A stretch of DNA of 57,510 nt from Desulfoluna sp. (lineage in GTDB: Bacteria > Desulfobacterota > Desulfobacteria > Desulfobacterales > Desulfolunaceae), in contig NZ_JAQYWB010000040.1 of the NCBI RefSeq assembly GCF_030145185.1, positions 1-57,510 on the forward strand, written 5' to 3'. A program made the position numbers and the translations under genes. The notes beneath the pieces are model-generated. The model was not told the DNA's origin, searched no databases, and saw only the letters and a program-made list of their open reading frames with translations. Positions 8,679-17,127 of the stretch are shown here, piece by piece. Within the stretch, counting starts at the first letter, position 1. Each line of letters opens with the position of its first letter.

Positions 8679-9457
8679 TGACAGACGTAAAATACCCCAT
8701 TACATTTACGGGTGCAGGTCCCGGCGACCCCGAACTCATTACCGTGAAGGGCAAACGCAGCCTGGAAGAGGCCGATCTGGTGATCTTTGCCGGATCCCTG
8801 GTGCCCGAAGAGCTCCTGGTCTGGACGCGGGAGGATTGCGAATGCTTGAGCAGCGCTTCCATGGATTTGGACGGCATGGTAGAGAAGATGGCCGAAGGCT
8901 ATCGCGCCGGGAAAAAGGTGGTACGCCTCCATACCGGCGACCCGTCTCTTTACGGTGCCATTGACGAACAGATGCGCGATTTGGATAAGCTGGACGTGCC
9001 TTACAACGTCATTCCCGGCGTCACCGCAGCCTTTGGGGCCGCCGCCGCCATGAAGATGGAGTACACCCTCCCCGAGGTGACCCAGACCCTGATCCTTACT
9101 CGCGCCGAAGGCCGCACCCCGGTCCCCGAAGGCGAGTCCCTGGACTCCCTGGCCTCCCACGGCGCCTCCATGGCCATCTACCTCTCCAGCGCCCTGGCGG
9201 AAAAAGTTTCGAAACAGCTGGCCGCACACTATGGGGAAGAGTCCACCTGCGCCGTGGCCTACCGCGTGAGCCAGCCCGATGAGAAAATTATCTACACCAC
9301 CCTCGCTAAATTGCCGGAAACCATGAAAAACGAAGGCATCAGAAAAACCGCCCTCATCATCGTGGGCAAAGGCGTTGGCGGCCACAACGCCGCCAAATCC
9401 AAACTCTATGATGCCACCTTTACCCATGAATACCGGGACGGCGTGGAGAAGGCGTAA
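8678..9457 (+). CDS. cbiF: Cobalt-precorrin-4 C(11)-methyltransferase
   Basis: Tetrapyrrole methylase acting at C-11. About 259 residues. ATG 8678 overlaps the cbiET stop by one base and has GAGGAG about 10 bases upstream; a TTG three bases earlier is less likely. Motifs are TGAGPGDPELITVKG, AGSLVPEE, the SAM-binding LHTGDPSLYGAIDEQ and IPGVTAAFGAAAA, all typical of CbiF/CobM. It closes the cbiD-ET-F unit and is followed by a repeat-rich gap. Confidence 0.95.
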   Translation: MTDVKYPITFTGAGPGDPELITVKGKRSLEEADLVIFAGSLVPEELLVWTREDCECLSSASMDLDGMVEKMAEGYRAGKKVVRLHTGDPSLYGAIDEQMRDLDKLDVPYNVIPGVTAAFGAAAAMKMEYTLPEVTQTLILTRAEGRTPVPEGESLDSLASHGASMAIYLSSALAEKVSKQLAAHYGEESTCAVAYRVSQPDEKIIYTTLAKLPETMKNEGIRKTALIIVGKGVGGHNAAKSKLYDATFTHEYRDGVEKA

Positions 9458-10058
9458 GGGAAAAGAGCGTGCCTCCGGCGGCCAGGGGCTGAGCCCCTGG
9501 ACCCCAGGTTGCGAATGCTCCGAGCCCTCGTTCCTCGGGCACGTCACATTCGCTTATTGAGATACATATGAATTGCTTTGGAGTGCCCTTGGAACTTTTC
9601 GACCAGTCATTGTTTCAATGTAACCAAATTTGGTTCAGCAAGAAGTTTGTCGAACTCGGAGGCGGTCAAATTTAATTGCCTGCAGTATTTGTCCAACACT
9701 GTTTGGGTTGCGACATTGTGAATTTCGGCAATTTTTCTCTCGTTCCCAGGCTCCGCCTGGGAATGCACTCCGGAGGCTCTGCCTCCATGCTTGAGATCGT
9801 TTCACCCTGTAAGTTTTATTTGTCACGTCGTAGCTTCTTATACCGGCAAGGCGGAGCCTTGCAAATGACGCTCCCAGGCAGAGCCTGGGAGCGAGACAAG
9901 GGTGATGAGAATCCGGTGAGGGGGAGAGAAGGGCTATGAATACAGACTTGTGAATGCTGATATGGTTTGATCCGAGGAACGGGGGCCAAGCCATATCCAC
10001 AACCGGAAAGTTTTTTGCGGAGCTTTTTTTCAAAAAAGCGACCCGCCGGAGGCATGTT
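9458..10058. repeat. Repeat-rich gap before cbiG, with a palindromic REP-like element
   Basis: 9471-9555 is a copy of the gap repeat also found at 5983-6068. 9738-9898 is a palindromic element whose ends are ctcgttcccaggctccgcc and its imperfect inverted complement (cccaggcagagcctgggag), with inner hairpins ggaggctctgcctcc and caaggcggagccttg; related copies lie at 17438-17597 and 25395-25500. 10001-10054 is a hairpin repeat (agcttttttt then aaaaaagc, ending cgccggaggcat) repeated at 12721-12773. No gene is supported here. Confidence 0.85.
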
Positions 10059-11087
10059 TTGAAGCATCAGTCATTAAAAATATGGGCCGTCACAGCGTGC
10101 GGGGCACGCCTTGGCCAAAGGCTGTGTGATGCCCTTGGGGGCGAGCTGTGCCTGCCTGAGAAACCCTGGGCCTCTGAGTTTTCCGGGGCGCGGGTGGTTC
10201 CATCGCTTCGGGAAGGGATCGCCGACGGGTTCCACGGGGCGGATGGGCATGTCTTTGTCATGGCCACAGGCATCGTGGTGCGGATGATCGCGCCGCTTCT
10301 TGTGAGCAAGGCCGCAGATCCGGCGGTGGTGGTGATGGACGAGGCGGGGCGTTTTGCTGTCAGCCTGGTGTCGGGCCACATCGGCGGGGCCAATCGGCTG
10401 GCCGAAGAGGCCGGGGCGGCGGTGGATGCTGTGCCTGTGATTACCACGGCCACGGACACCCACGGGATCCCCTCGGTGGACGGGGTGGTGTCCGAGCGGG
10501 GGCTCGTTGTGGAGAACCCCTCAGCCATAAAAGCCGTTAATATGGCCCTTCTGGAGAAGAGAAGACCGCTTCTCTGGGATCCCATGGGGTTTTATGCGGA
10601 TATGGTTGAGTTGTATGCCTCTGTCGCCGATCGCGCTTCTGCCGATGTGGTGGTGGACTGTGATACGGCCTCTGTGAAAGCAGGGGCGCTGGTCATCCGG
10701 CCAAAGGTCGTGACGGTCGGTGTCGGGTGCAACCGGGGTACGGATGTGGAAGAGATTGTGGAGGTGATCGGGCGTGCATTTCAGGCGGGAAAGATAGCGC
10801 GTCTTTGCCTGAAATCCCTGGCCTCCATTGATGTGAAAGCTGATGAGGAGGGGATCCTTCAAGCCGCCGAGCGTTTTGGCGTACCCCTCTCATTTTATAC
10901 CAAGGACCAACTCAGCGGCACCGAAGGGGTGGTGACACCCTCGGCGGCCGCTTTAAAACACGTAGGGACGGTGAGTGTATGCGAAGCAGCAGCGATTCAG
11001 AGTGCAAACATGGGGCGGCTTGTGGTGCCCAAGGTGAAGGGGAAAAATGTAACGGCGGCGCTGGCAATGGTGTCCTTTACATTATAG
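10059..11087 (+). CDS. cbiG: Cobalt-precorrin-5A hydrolase
   Basis: Opens the ring lactone and releases acetaldehyde in the anaerobic pathway. About 342 residues from TTG 10059. That start sits 6 bases after GGAGG at 10048-10052, which belongs to a dispersed repeat. The longer frame from ATG 9954 would translate the repeat itself and lacks family similarity. Motifs include HVFVMATGIVVRMIAPLL, VVVMDEAGRFAVSLVSGHIGGAN and the C-terminal VTVGVGCNRGT domain. Its last 109 bases overlap the only usable start of cbiH. Confidence 0.9.
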   Translation: MKHQSLKIWAVTACGARLGQRLCDALGGELCLPEKPWASEFSGARVVPSLREGIADGFHGADGHVFVMATGIVVRMIAPLLVSKAADPAVVVMDEAGRFAVSLVSGHIGGANRLAEEAGAAVDAVPVITTATDTHGIPSVDGVVSERGLVVENPSAIKAVNMALLEKRRPLLWDPMGFYADMVELYASVADRASADVVVDCDTASVKAGALVIRPKVVTVGVGCNRGTDVEEIVEVIGRAFQAGKIARLCLKSLASIDVKADEEGILQAAERFGVPLSFYTKDQLSGTEGVVTPSAAALKHVGTVSVCEAAAIQSANMGRLVVPKVKGKNVTAALAMVSFTL

Positions 11088-11854
11088 GTATTGGGCCCGG
11101 CAGCCTGGACCATATGTCCATGCGTTGCGTGGACATGATCAAAGGCGCGGACGTCATCGCCGGGTACACCGTTTACGTGGACCTGATCAAAGAGTTCATC
11201 GACGGCAAAGAGGTGATCGCCACCACCATGAAAAAAGAGGTGGATCGCGTGAAGGCGGCGGTAGAGACAGCACTTACCGGCAAAAAGGTGGCCCTGGTCT
11301 CCAGCGGGGATCCTGGCATCTACGCCATGGCGGGCCTCGCCCTTGAGATCATCAAAGAGAAAGGGGTGTCCGCCCATCGTCCCGGTGAAGGCGATCCGGA
11401 AGAGGGCGGTCTCACCGTGGAGGTCGTGCCAGGTATTCCCGCCCTTTCCTCCGGTGGGTCCCTTCTGGGTGCTCCGTTAACCCACGATTTTGCCTGCGTC
11501 AGCCTGAGCGATCTTCTGACGCCCTGGGAGCTTATCGAAAAGCGCCTTAACGCTGTGGCCGAAGCGGATTTTGTCATGGTGATCTTCAACCCAAAAAGCA
11601 AGAAGCGAAACTGGCAGCTGAACAAGGCCCAGGAGATTGCCCTGAAGCATCGCAGCGGCGATACCCCGGTGGGCATTGTAAAGAGCGCTATGCGTGAGGG
11701 CCAGGAGGTGACCATCGTGCCCCTGAAGGACCTTCATGAAGCCGATGTGGATATGCTCACCACCGTTTTCATTGGCAACAGTGCTTCTGAGGGGTATCTT
11801 GATTTCATGTTCACCCCACGCGGGTATGGAAAGAAATATGATCTGAAATCATAA
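10979..11854 (+). CDS. cbiH: Cobalt-factor III / precorrin-3B C(17)-methyltransferase
   Basis: Methylates C-17 with ring contraction (CbiH/CobJ). 291 residues if ATG 10979 is used. Family similarity begins only at YIIGIGPGSLDHMS, about 32 residues in, and no ATG, GTG or TTG lies in frame between 10979 and that motif. The gene therefore has either an N-terminal extension inside cbiG, a non-standard start (ATT or ATA near 11080), or reading by frameshift from cbiG. SSGDPGIYAMAG and VVPGIPALSSG are the SAM-site blocks. A short acidic/Gly insertion (around PGEGDPEEGG) precedes the second of them. Confidence 0.9.
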   Translation: MRSSSDSECKHGAACGAQGEGEKCNGGAGNGVLYIIGIGPGSLDHMSMRCVDMIKGADVIAGYTVYVDLIKEFIDGKEVIATTMKKEVDRVKAAVETALTGKKVALVSSGDPGIYAMAGLALEIIKEKGVSAHRPGEGDPEEGGLTVEVVPGIPALSSGGSLLGAPLTHDFACVSLSDLLTPWELIEKRLNAVAEADFVMVIFNPKSKKRNWQLNKAQEIALKHRSGDTPVGIVKSAMREGQEVTIVPLKDLHEADVDMLTTVFIGNSASEGYLDFMFTPRGYGKKYDLKS

Positions 11855-11878
11855 AGACAGGCAGGCATAAGGCAAACC

Positions 11879-12400
11879 ATGGAAAAAGGGTACATTCAGG
11901 TCTACACAGGCAAGGGCAAGGGCAAGACCACGGCATCCATCGGCTTAAGCGTCCGAGCGGCCGGGGCCGGTTTCAAGGTGCTTATCGCTCAGTTCATGAA
12001 GCAGGGCGACTACTCCGAGATTAAGGCCCTGGAACGGTTTAGCGACCTTATCACCGTGCGTCAGTTTGGGGCCGGTGGCTGGGTCAAAGGCAAACCCTCC
12101 GATAAGGAGAAGGCCCGGGCCCGGGAGGGCTATGCCCTTTTGAAGGAGGCTTTGAGCGGCTCCGACTATGACGTGGTGGTGATCGAAGAGGGCAACCTCG
12201 CCGTCAAGTATGGCCTGATAACCCTTGAGGAGATGTTGGGCCTCATGGAGATGAAACCCGAAGGCACCGAGCTCATCATCACCGGGCGCTACGCCCACGA
12301 AGAGGTGATGGCCCGGGCCGACCTGGTGTCGCAGATTGAGCCCGTTAAGCATTACTTTGCCGACCAGGGCGTCAAAGCCCGAGTCGGCATCGAAAAATAG
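11879..12400 (+). CDS. cobO: Cob(I)yrinic acid a,c-diamide adenosyltransferase
   Basis: Transfers the 5'-deoxyadenosyl group from ATP to cobalt(I) corrinoid (CobA/CobO/BtuR family). 173 residues. The P-loop is TGKGKGKTT at residues 10-18, followed by AAGAGFKVLIAQFMKQG. The Walker-B-like block reads VVVIEEGNLAVKYGL, where relatives usually have a DE.N.A sequence, so the first acidic residue and the following glycine differ from the common form. 24 bases separate it from cbiH. Confidence 0.93.
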   Translation: MEKGYIQVYTGKGKGKTTASIGLSVRAAGAGFKVLIAQFMKQGDYSEIKALERFSDLITVRQFGAGGWVKGKPSDKEKARAREGYALLKEALSGSDYDVVVIEEGNLAVKYGLITLEEMLGLMEMKPEGTELIITGRYAHEEVMARADLVSQIEPVKHYFADQGVKARVGIEK

Positions 12401-12780
12401 CGGGTTCGCATATGCTCTGAACCCTTGCTTGTCGCGCCGTAGCCCACCGACGTTGGTTGAATGATGACACCCAGCCATGGGCGTAGGCGGATTCCTCGGG
12501 TTCATCACATTTGCTTACGGGCTGCGCCCGTGGTTAACGGTGTGGCTTTATAGTTCGTTGTTGTCCATGCCACACCGGAGCACGGCGCACAAGGGCACAA
12601 GGGTGTTCAGGTGGTGATGTGAACACACGGATAGCCCATACGATGATTAAGGTTGGTGAAAATAAATAATGACACCTTGCAGCCGGAGGCATTGCTTTTT
12701 GTCCTTTTATTTTTTTCCTGCAACCGGAACGTTTTTGCGGAGCTTTTTTCAAAAAGCGACCCGCCGGAGGCATCTTTTTT
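12401..12780. repeat. Repeat-filled gap before cbiP
   Basis: About 12545-12660 is a partial copy of a long dispersed repeat also present at about 41400-41600 and, inverted, at about 44610-44830 (recognisable blocks: accggagcacggcgcac, gttcaggtgg, gatgtgaacac). 12721-12773 is a near-copy of the hairpin repeat at 10001-10054; its GGAGG (12766-12770) lies 10 bases before the cbiP ATG and acts as the ribosome-binding site. No gene seen. Confidence 0.8.
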
Positions 12781-14295
12781 ATGAAAACCGCTGACGATAA
12801 AAAGAAGCCGGCCCGTTGTATTGCCGTGTTCGGCACAGGGTCGGATGTGGGCAAGAGCGTGGTCACCACAGGGCTTTGCAGGCATTTTGCCGAGCAGGGG
12901 CTCAAGGTGGCACCTTACAAGGCTCAGAACATGTCCAACAACTCCGGGGTGACCCCAGAAGGGCTGGAGATGGGCCGGGCGCAGATCATTCAGGCCGAGG
13001 CGGCCGGGGTGGTCCCCTCGGTGCTGATGAACCCGGTGCTGTTGAAACCTACCGGTGAGACCGGGTCACAGGTGGTGGTCATGGGTAAGGTTGAGGGGGA
13101 CGAATCCGCTGCCGACTACCACAAGAAGAAAGAACGCTACTTTAACATTGCCGCCGACGCCCTGGATCGTCTGCGGGAAGAGAACGACCTGGTGATTATG
13201 GAAGGGGCCGGCTCCTGCGCGGAGGTGAACCTCATGGCCGGGGATATCGTGAACTTTCGCATGGCCGATTATGCCGATGCCGACGTGATCCTGGTGGCTG
13301 ACATTCATCGGGGCGGGGTCTTCGGGCAGGTGGTGGGCACCATGGCCTGCCTGCCGGATCATTATGCCGACCGGGTCAAGGGGGTCGTCATCAATCGCTT
13401 TCGGGGCGATATTTCACTTTTTAAAGATGGGTGCGAATGGATTGAAGCCAAGAGCGGAAAACCCGTCCTCGGAGTGCTTCCCTGGTACCGGGATTTTTAC
13501 ATTGGCTCCGAAGACTCCGTGGTCATCGAGCAGCCCAAAGGGAAGTCCTCCCTGACCGGCACCAAACCCGCCGGGGCCGTGATCCGACTTCCCTTTATCT
13601 CCAATTTCACCGACTTCGAGCCTCTCATGCAGCGAGAGGAGATCGAACTCTGCTACCTCGACCGCCCCTGTGATCTCTCTGAATTTGCTTTCGTCATCAT
13701 CCCCGGATCCAAAAACACCCGCAAGGATCTTGTCTGGCTCAAAGAGACGGGCTGGGATCGTCAGATCAAGGCTTTTTCGGAAGCCGGTGGCCATGTGACC
13801 GGTATTTGCGGTGGCTATCAGATCCTGGGAGAAAAAATCGAGGACCCTCAAGGGGTGGAAGGCGTGGCTGGTACGGAAGAGGGGCTGGGGCTTCTTCCTG
13901 TCACCACCGTGATGAAGGCCCCCAAGACCACCACACTCAGCCGGTTCACTTATGAAGGCATCGAGGGCACCGGCTACGAGATTCATATGGGCACCACATC
14001 CCGCCACGGCGGTGAACCCCTGGTGAGTGTTCTGGAGCGAAACAGCCAGCCCGCAGGGGACACCGATGGCTGCAAAGCCCCTTCTGGAAAAGTCATGGGA
14101 ACCTACATGCACGGGATCTTCGATTCACCGGCTATTGTGGATTCCTGGTTTAAAAATCTCGGTATGGAGGTTCTTGCTTCCAAAACAACCGGGGGCCTTG
14201 ACGCGCGCATGGAAGCCTACGGCAGGCTTGCCGAACACACACGAACACACCTGGCCATGGAAAAAATTAACGCCATGGCGAAAGACGAGGCATAA
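12781..14295 (+). CDS. cbiP: Cobyric acid synthase
   Basis: Amidates the b, d, e and g side chains of adenosylcobyrinate a,c-diamide (CbiP/CobQ). 504 residues, normal length. The N-terminal ATPase domain has FGTGSDVGKSVVTTGLCR and APYKAQNMSNNSGVT. The C-terminal glutamine amidotransferase domain has the nucleophile Cys343 in ITGICGGYQILG and a late His in YEIHMG. The Shine-Dalgarno GGAGG is part of a dispersed repeat. cobU starts one base after its stop. Confidence 0.97.
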   Translation: MKTADDKKKPARCIAVFGTGSDVGKSVVTTGLCRHFAEQGLKVAPYKAQNMSNNSGVTPEGLEMGRAQIIQAEAAGVVPSVLMNPVLLKPTGETGSQVVVMGKVEGDESAADYHKKKERYFNIAADALDRLREENDLVIMEGAGSCAEVNLMAGDIVNFRMADYADADVILVADIHRGGVFGQVVGTMACLPDHYADRVKGVVINRFRGDISLFKDGCEWIEAKSGKPVLGVLPWYRDFYIGSEDSVVIEQPKGKSSLTGTKPAGAVIRLPFISNFTDFEPLMQREEIELCYLDRPCDLSEFAFVIIPGSKNTRKDLVWLKETGWDRQIKAFSEAGGHVTGICGGYQILGEKIEDPQGVEGVAGTEEGLGLLPVTTVMKAPKTTTLSRFTYEGIEGTGYEIHMGTTSRHGGEPLVSVLERNSQPAGDTDGCKAPSGKVMGTYMHGIFDSPAIVDSWFKNLGMEVLASKTTGGLDARMEAYGRLAEHTRTHLAMEKINAMAKDEA

Positions 14296-14296
14296 A

Positions 14297-14824
14297 TTGG
14301 GGTCTTTTACCTTTGTTACGGGCGGTTGTCGGAGCGGAAAGAGCTCTTACGCCCAGAAGTTCGCCGAATCCCTCTCCGCCGACAACCGGCTTTACGTGGC
14401 CACCCTCGAGCCCATGGATTCCGAAATGGAGAGACGGGTGACCGATCATCAGGCCCAGCGTGATGAGTCCTGGTACACCATCGAAGAACCGTATGACATT
14501 GTCAATGTGATCGAAGAGGAACAGGGCAAGGCCGGGGTCATTCTCGTGGACTGCATTACGCTCTGGGTCACCAACCTGTTTATGGCGGAACAGAGCGAAG
14601 AGGAGATCCTGAAAATGGTGGATGCTTTTGCCGTCGCCGCCGCAGCCTCTGAGGTCCCCGTTGTGACCGTCTCTAACGAAGTGGGCATGGGCATTGTCCC
14701 GGATAATGCGCTTTCGCGTCAGTTCAGGGACATTCAGGGCGCCGCCAACCAGCGCCTTGCCGCCAGAGCCCACAAGGTGGTCTTCACTGTTTCGGGTATT
14801 CCCATGACGGTCAAAGGGGCTTAG
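14297..14824 (+). CDS. cobU: Adenosylcobinamide kinase / guanylyltransferase
   Basis: Phosphorylates adenosylcobinamide and activates it to the GDP form for lower-ligand attachment. About 175 residues from TTG 14297, which follows the cbiP TAA by one base and is preceded by GAGG. The P-loop is TGGCRSGKSSYAQ, and His51 in VTDHQAQR matches the position of the GMP-accepting histidine. CITLWVTNLF and VSNEVGMGIVP are family blocks. The stop TAG is part of a TTAG target duplication of a MITE inserted immediately afterwards, so the insertion left the reading frame intact. Confidence 0.94.
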   Translation: MGSFTFVTGGCRSGKSSYAQKFAESLSADNRLYVATLEPMDSEMERRVTDHQAQRDESWYTIEEPYDIVNVIEEEQGKAGVILVDCITLWVTNLFMAEQSEEEILKMVDAFAVAAAASEVPVVTVSNEVGMGIVPDNALSRQFRDIQGAANQRLAARAHKVVFTVSGIPMTVKGA

Positions 14825-15068
14825 CCCGGATATTTCATGATAAAACGACCATTTCAAAACAATAACGAGCTATTACAGAGGCTTATCGAAAAAGATATAG
14901 ATATTTCAAAAATGAAAATGTAATTCACCATTTTCTACTCGCGTTTCTCACCCTTCGGGCGAGCCGAGTGCACCCATCTTCTGCGTTAGCAGAGCTTTGA
15001 AGTAAACCACTACATCTGCAGCTCTGATGCCTTGAATATGGGTGCACTCGACTCGTGAAATATCCGGG
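14825..15068. mobile_element. MITE-like element, copy 1 (244 bp, 13-bp terminal inverted repeats)
   Basis: Ends are CCCGGATATTTCA and its exact inverted complement. TTAG directly flanks both sides (14821-14824 and 15069-15072). A second copy of nearly equal length lies at 36811-37055, sharing internal blocks such as ttctcacccttcgggcgagcc and gtaaaccactacatct. It has no transposase. Length, inverted ends and target duplication fit a non-autonomous element moved by an unlinked transposase. Confidence 0.9.
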
Positions 15069-15171
15069 TTAGAAAAGCCAAATGCGTTCCTCCAGGTTCA
15101 CGCTGGAGGGAACGCGCACGCGACCAAAAGCAGCGAGGCTTGTTGTGGGCCGTATGAAAAACGTGTGAACC

Positions 15172-15942
15172 ATGAAGAGCATGAAGGACATGAAAATGAG
15201 CATGAAAGAGTCAGGTCTGGATTTGAAGTCGGCAATGCAGTTTTCCACTATTCTTCCCGTGGGATCGGACAATGTGTTTCGACCTGTGGGGCAGGTGGCG
15301 ATGTTTCCGGTGGTGGGGTTGATCCTCGGGGGGATTCTGGCGTTAACAGATGCGCTTTTGTCCCAGCTGTGGCCGCCTATGGTGGTCGGGATCCTGGATA
15401 CGGTGCTTCTCATGATCCTGACGGGTGGTTTTCATCTGGATGGACTGGGGGACACGGCTGACGGCCTGTTCAGCCACCGACCCAAGGAGAGAGCCCTTGA
15501 GATCATGAAGGACAGCCGAAGCGGGGCCATGGGCGTTCTTGCCATGATCGCCATTCTTTCCATGAAGTGGGCGGGGCTGGCCTCCATGGCGGAACCGGGC
15601 TGGAGTCGGGCGCTTTTGCTGATAGCGATCCCATCCCTTGCCCGGGGCAGCCAGATTATCGGCATTGGTCTTCTTCCCTATGCACGCAAAGAGGGGACAG
15701 CCCATGATTTGTTCGGGGACGTGTCCCTGGTCAAGCGGCTTCGGTTTGTGATTCTCCCTGTCTTGCTGGTTCTGCTTACCGGGGGGCGCGGCGTGATGGT
15801 TCTTCTCGTTCATGCACTCCTGACGGCTGTCCTCCTGCTCTGGTACAGAAAAAAAATGGGGGGCATCACCGGTGATATGCTGGGTGCCATGACAGAGATT
15901 ACCGAAGGGTTTCTCTTTGTGGCGGCCGCGGCGGCGCTTTAG
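15172..15942 (+). CDS. cobS: Adenosylcobinamide-GDP ribazoletransferase (cobalamin synthase)
   Basis: Integral membrane enzyme that joins adenosylcobinamide-GDP to the lower-ligand riboside. Up to 256 residues. The catalytic acidic motif GGFHLDGLGDTADGL and the following DSRSGAMG block are clear, and several membrane segments surround them. The start is uncertain: five in-frame ATGs (15172, 15181, 15190, 15196, 15202) lie in a Met/Lys-rich stretch, and AAGGA at 15184-15188 best suits ATG 15196. That stretch resembles a short repeat (gaagagcatgaag) also seen inverted near 45080, so the outermost start may be artefactual. Confidence 0.93.
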   Translation: MKSMKDMKMSMKESGLDLKSAMQFSTILPVGSDNVFRPVGQVAMFPVVGLILGGILALTDALLSQLWPPMVVGILDTVLLMILTGGFHLDGLGDTADGLFSHRPKERALEIMKDSRSGAMGVLAMIAILSMKWAGLASMAEPGWSRALLLIAIPSLARGSQIIGIGLLPYARKEGTAHDLFGDVSLVKRLRFVILPVLLVLLTGGRGVMVLLVHALLTAVLLLWYRKKMGGITGDMLGAMTEITEGFLFVAAAAAL

Positions 15943-16047
15943 GTCGCAAGGAGGCACGGTTTACTTTCGATTTTTACAGAGTGTGCTTGCGGGCCATTCG
16001 GTGTATAATAAAAGATATAAGTACATGAAAAATAAGGAGTTCAGGAT

Positions 16048-17127
16048 ATGATTATCGGCCATGGAGGCAACATATACAAGTTGGCGAAGGATCTGGGAGT
16101 GACCCCTGGTGAGATTACCGATATGAGCAGCAACCTGAACCCTTTGGGACCGCCTGAAGGGCTGATGGAACACCTGGCATCCAAGCTTTCCACCATCGTC
16201 AGTCTCCCGGAAGTGGATGCCGGGCATATCAAGGAACTACTCGCCGCGAAGTATGGCATCTCCCCGTCTACCCTTCTCGCCGGAAATGGGACCACCGAGT
16301 TTATCTACGCCATCCCCAGAGCCCTGGACACAAAGCGGGCCCTGATCGTCGGCCCCACCTATGCCGACTATCGCGATGCCTGTGAGATGTACGGTGCCGG
16401 AGCGGATTTTCTGACGACCCAGAAAGAGAACGCTTTCTGCATCGATCCCCAAGACATCGCCAAGGCCGCAGACGGTTATGATACGGTGTTTCTCTGCAAC
16501 CCCAACAACCCCACCGGCACCCTGGTGGCTCCTGAAGCCATCAAAGCCATGGCCGAAGCCCGGCCCGATATTCGGTTTGTCATCGACGAATCCTATCTTC
16601 CCTTTGCCTGTGATGCATACGGGAAGAGTGTGGCGCGCTACGGCCTCGCCAACGTGGTGGTTTTGAACTCTATGAGCAAGGTGTTTCGTATTCCGGGCCT
16701 TCGCGTGGGGTTTTTGATGGCCCCTGAAGCCCTCATCGCCGAGTTTTCCAAATATGTGTTGCCCTGGTGTGTGAACGCCATGGCTCAGGCGGCTGTCAGC
16801 TTTATCCTCTCCGGCGGCGAGGCCATCGACGCCTTTCTTACGGCGACCCGTGCCTATGTGAAGGAAGAAAAAGAGCGGTTTGTCGCCGCCCTCGACAAGA
16901 TGCCGGGTATCATCCCCTATGGTGCCGAGACCTATTTCGTGATTTGTGAGCTGCAAGGCGAGAACACCGCAGCTGCCCTCTGGACGGCCCTGGCCGAAGA
17001 GGCTTTCCTGATTCGCGATTGCACGAATTTTATCGGTATCGAAGGGGAATTCGTTCGGTTCTCACTGAAAAACAAAGAGACCAACGACCGGCTTCTTACT
17101 CTCTTGGAAAAGCACCTGAAAAAGTAA
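16048..17127 (+). CDS. cobD: L-threonine-O-3-phosphate decarboxylase (PLP, class I/II aminotransferase fold)
   Basis: Makes (R)-1-amino-2-propanol O-2-phosphate, the linker of the nucleotide loop. 359 residues. MIIGHGGNIYKLAKDLG at the N-terminus is diagnostic of CobD rather than HisC. CNPNNPTGTL and the PLP lysine Lys211 in SMSKVFRIPGLRVGF are intact, and Arg in VRFSL near the C-terminus would bind the carboxylate. AAGGAG lies about 9 bases upstream, with a TATAAT-like hexamer at 16005-16010 but no clear -35. HisC-like activity is a less likely alternative given the context. Confidence 0.93.
   Translation: MIIGHGGNIYKLAKDLGVTPGEITDMSSNLNPLGPPEGLMEHLASKLSTIVSLPEVDAGHIKELLAAKYGISPSTLLAGNGTTEFIYAIPRALDTKRALIVGPTYADYRDACEMYGAGADFLTTQKENAFCIDPQDIAKAADGYDTVFLCNPNNPTGTLVAPEAIKAMAEARPDIRFVIDESYLPFACDAYGKSVARYGLANVVVLNSMSKVFRIPGLRVGFLMAPEALIAEFSKYVLPWCVNAMAQAAVSFILSGGEAIDAFLTATRAYVKEEKERFVAALDKMPGIIPYGAETYFVICELQGENTAAALWTALAEEAFLIRDCTNFIGIEGEFVRFSLKNKETNDRLLTLLEKHLKK

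Noticed and set aside
8090-9547. 485-codon reverse frame across cbiET and cbiF
   Set aside because: Antisense shadow of two confidently identified corrin genes.
15961-16047. Sigma-70 promoter before cobD
   Set aside because: TATAAT at 16005-16010 is good, but no acceptable -35 hexamer lies 16-18 bases upstream, so I did not list it as a feature.
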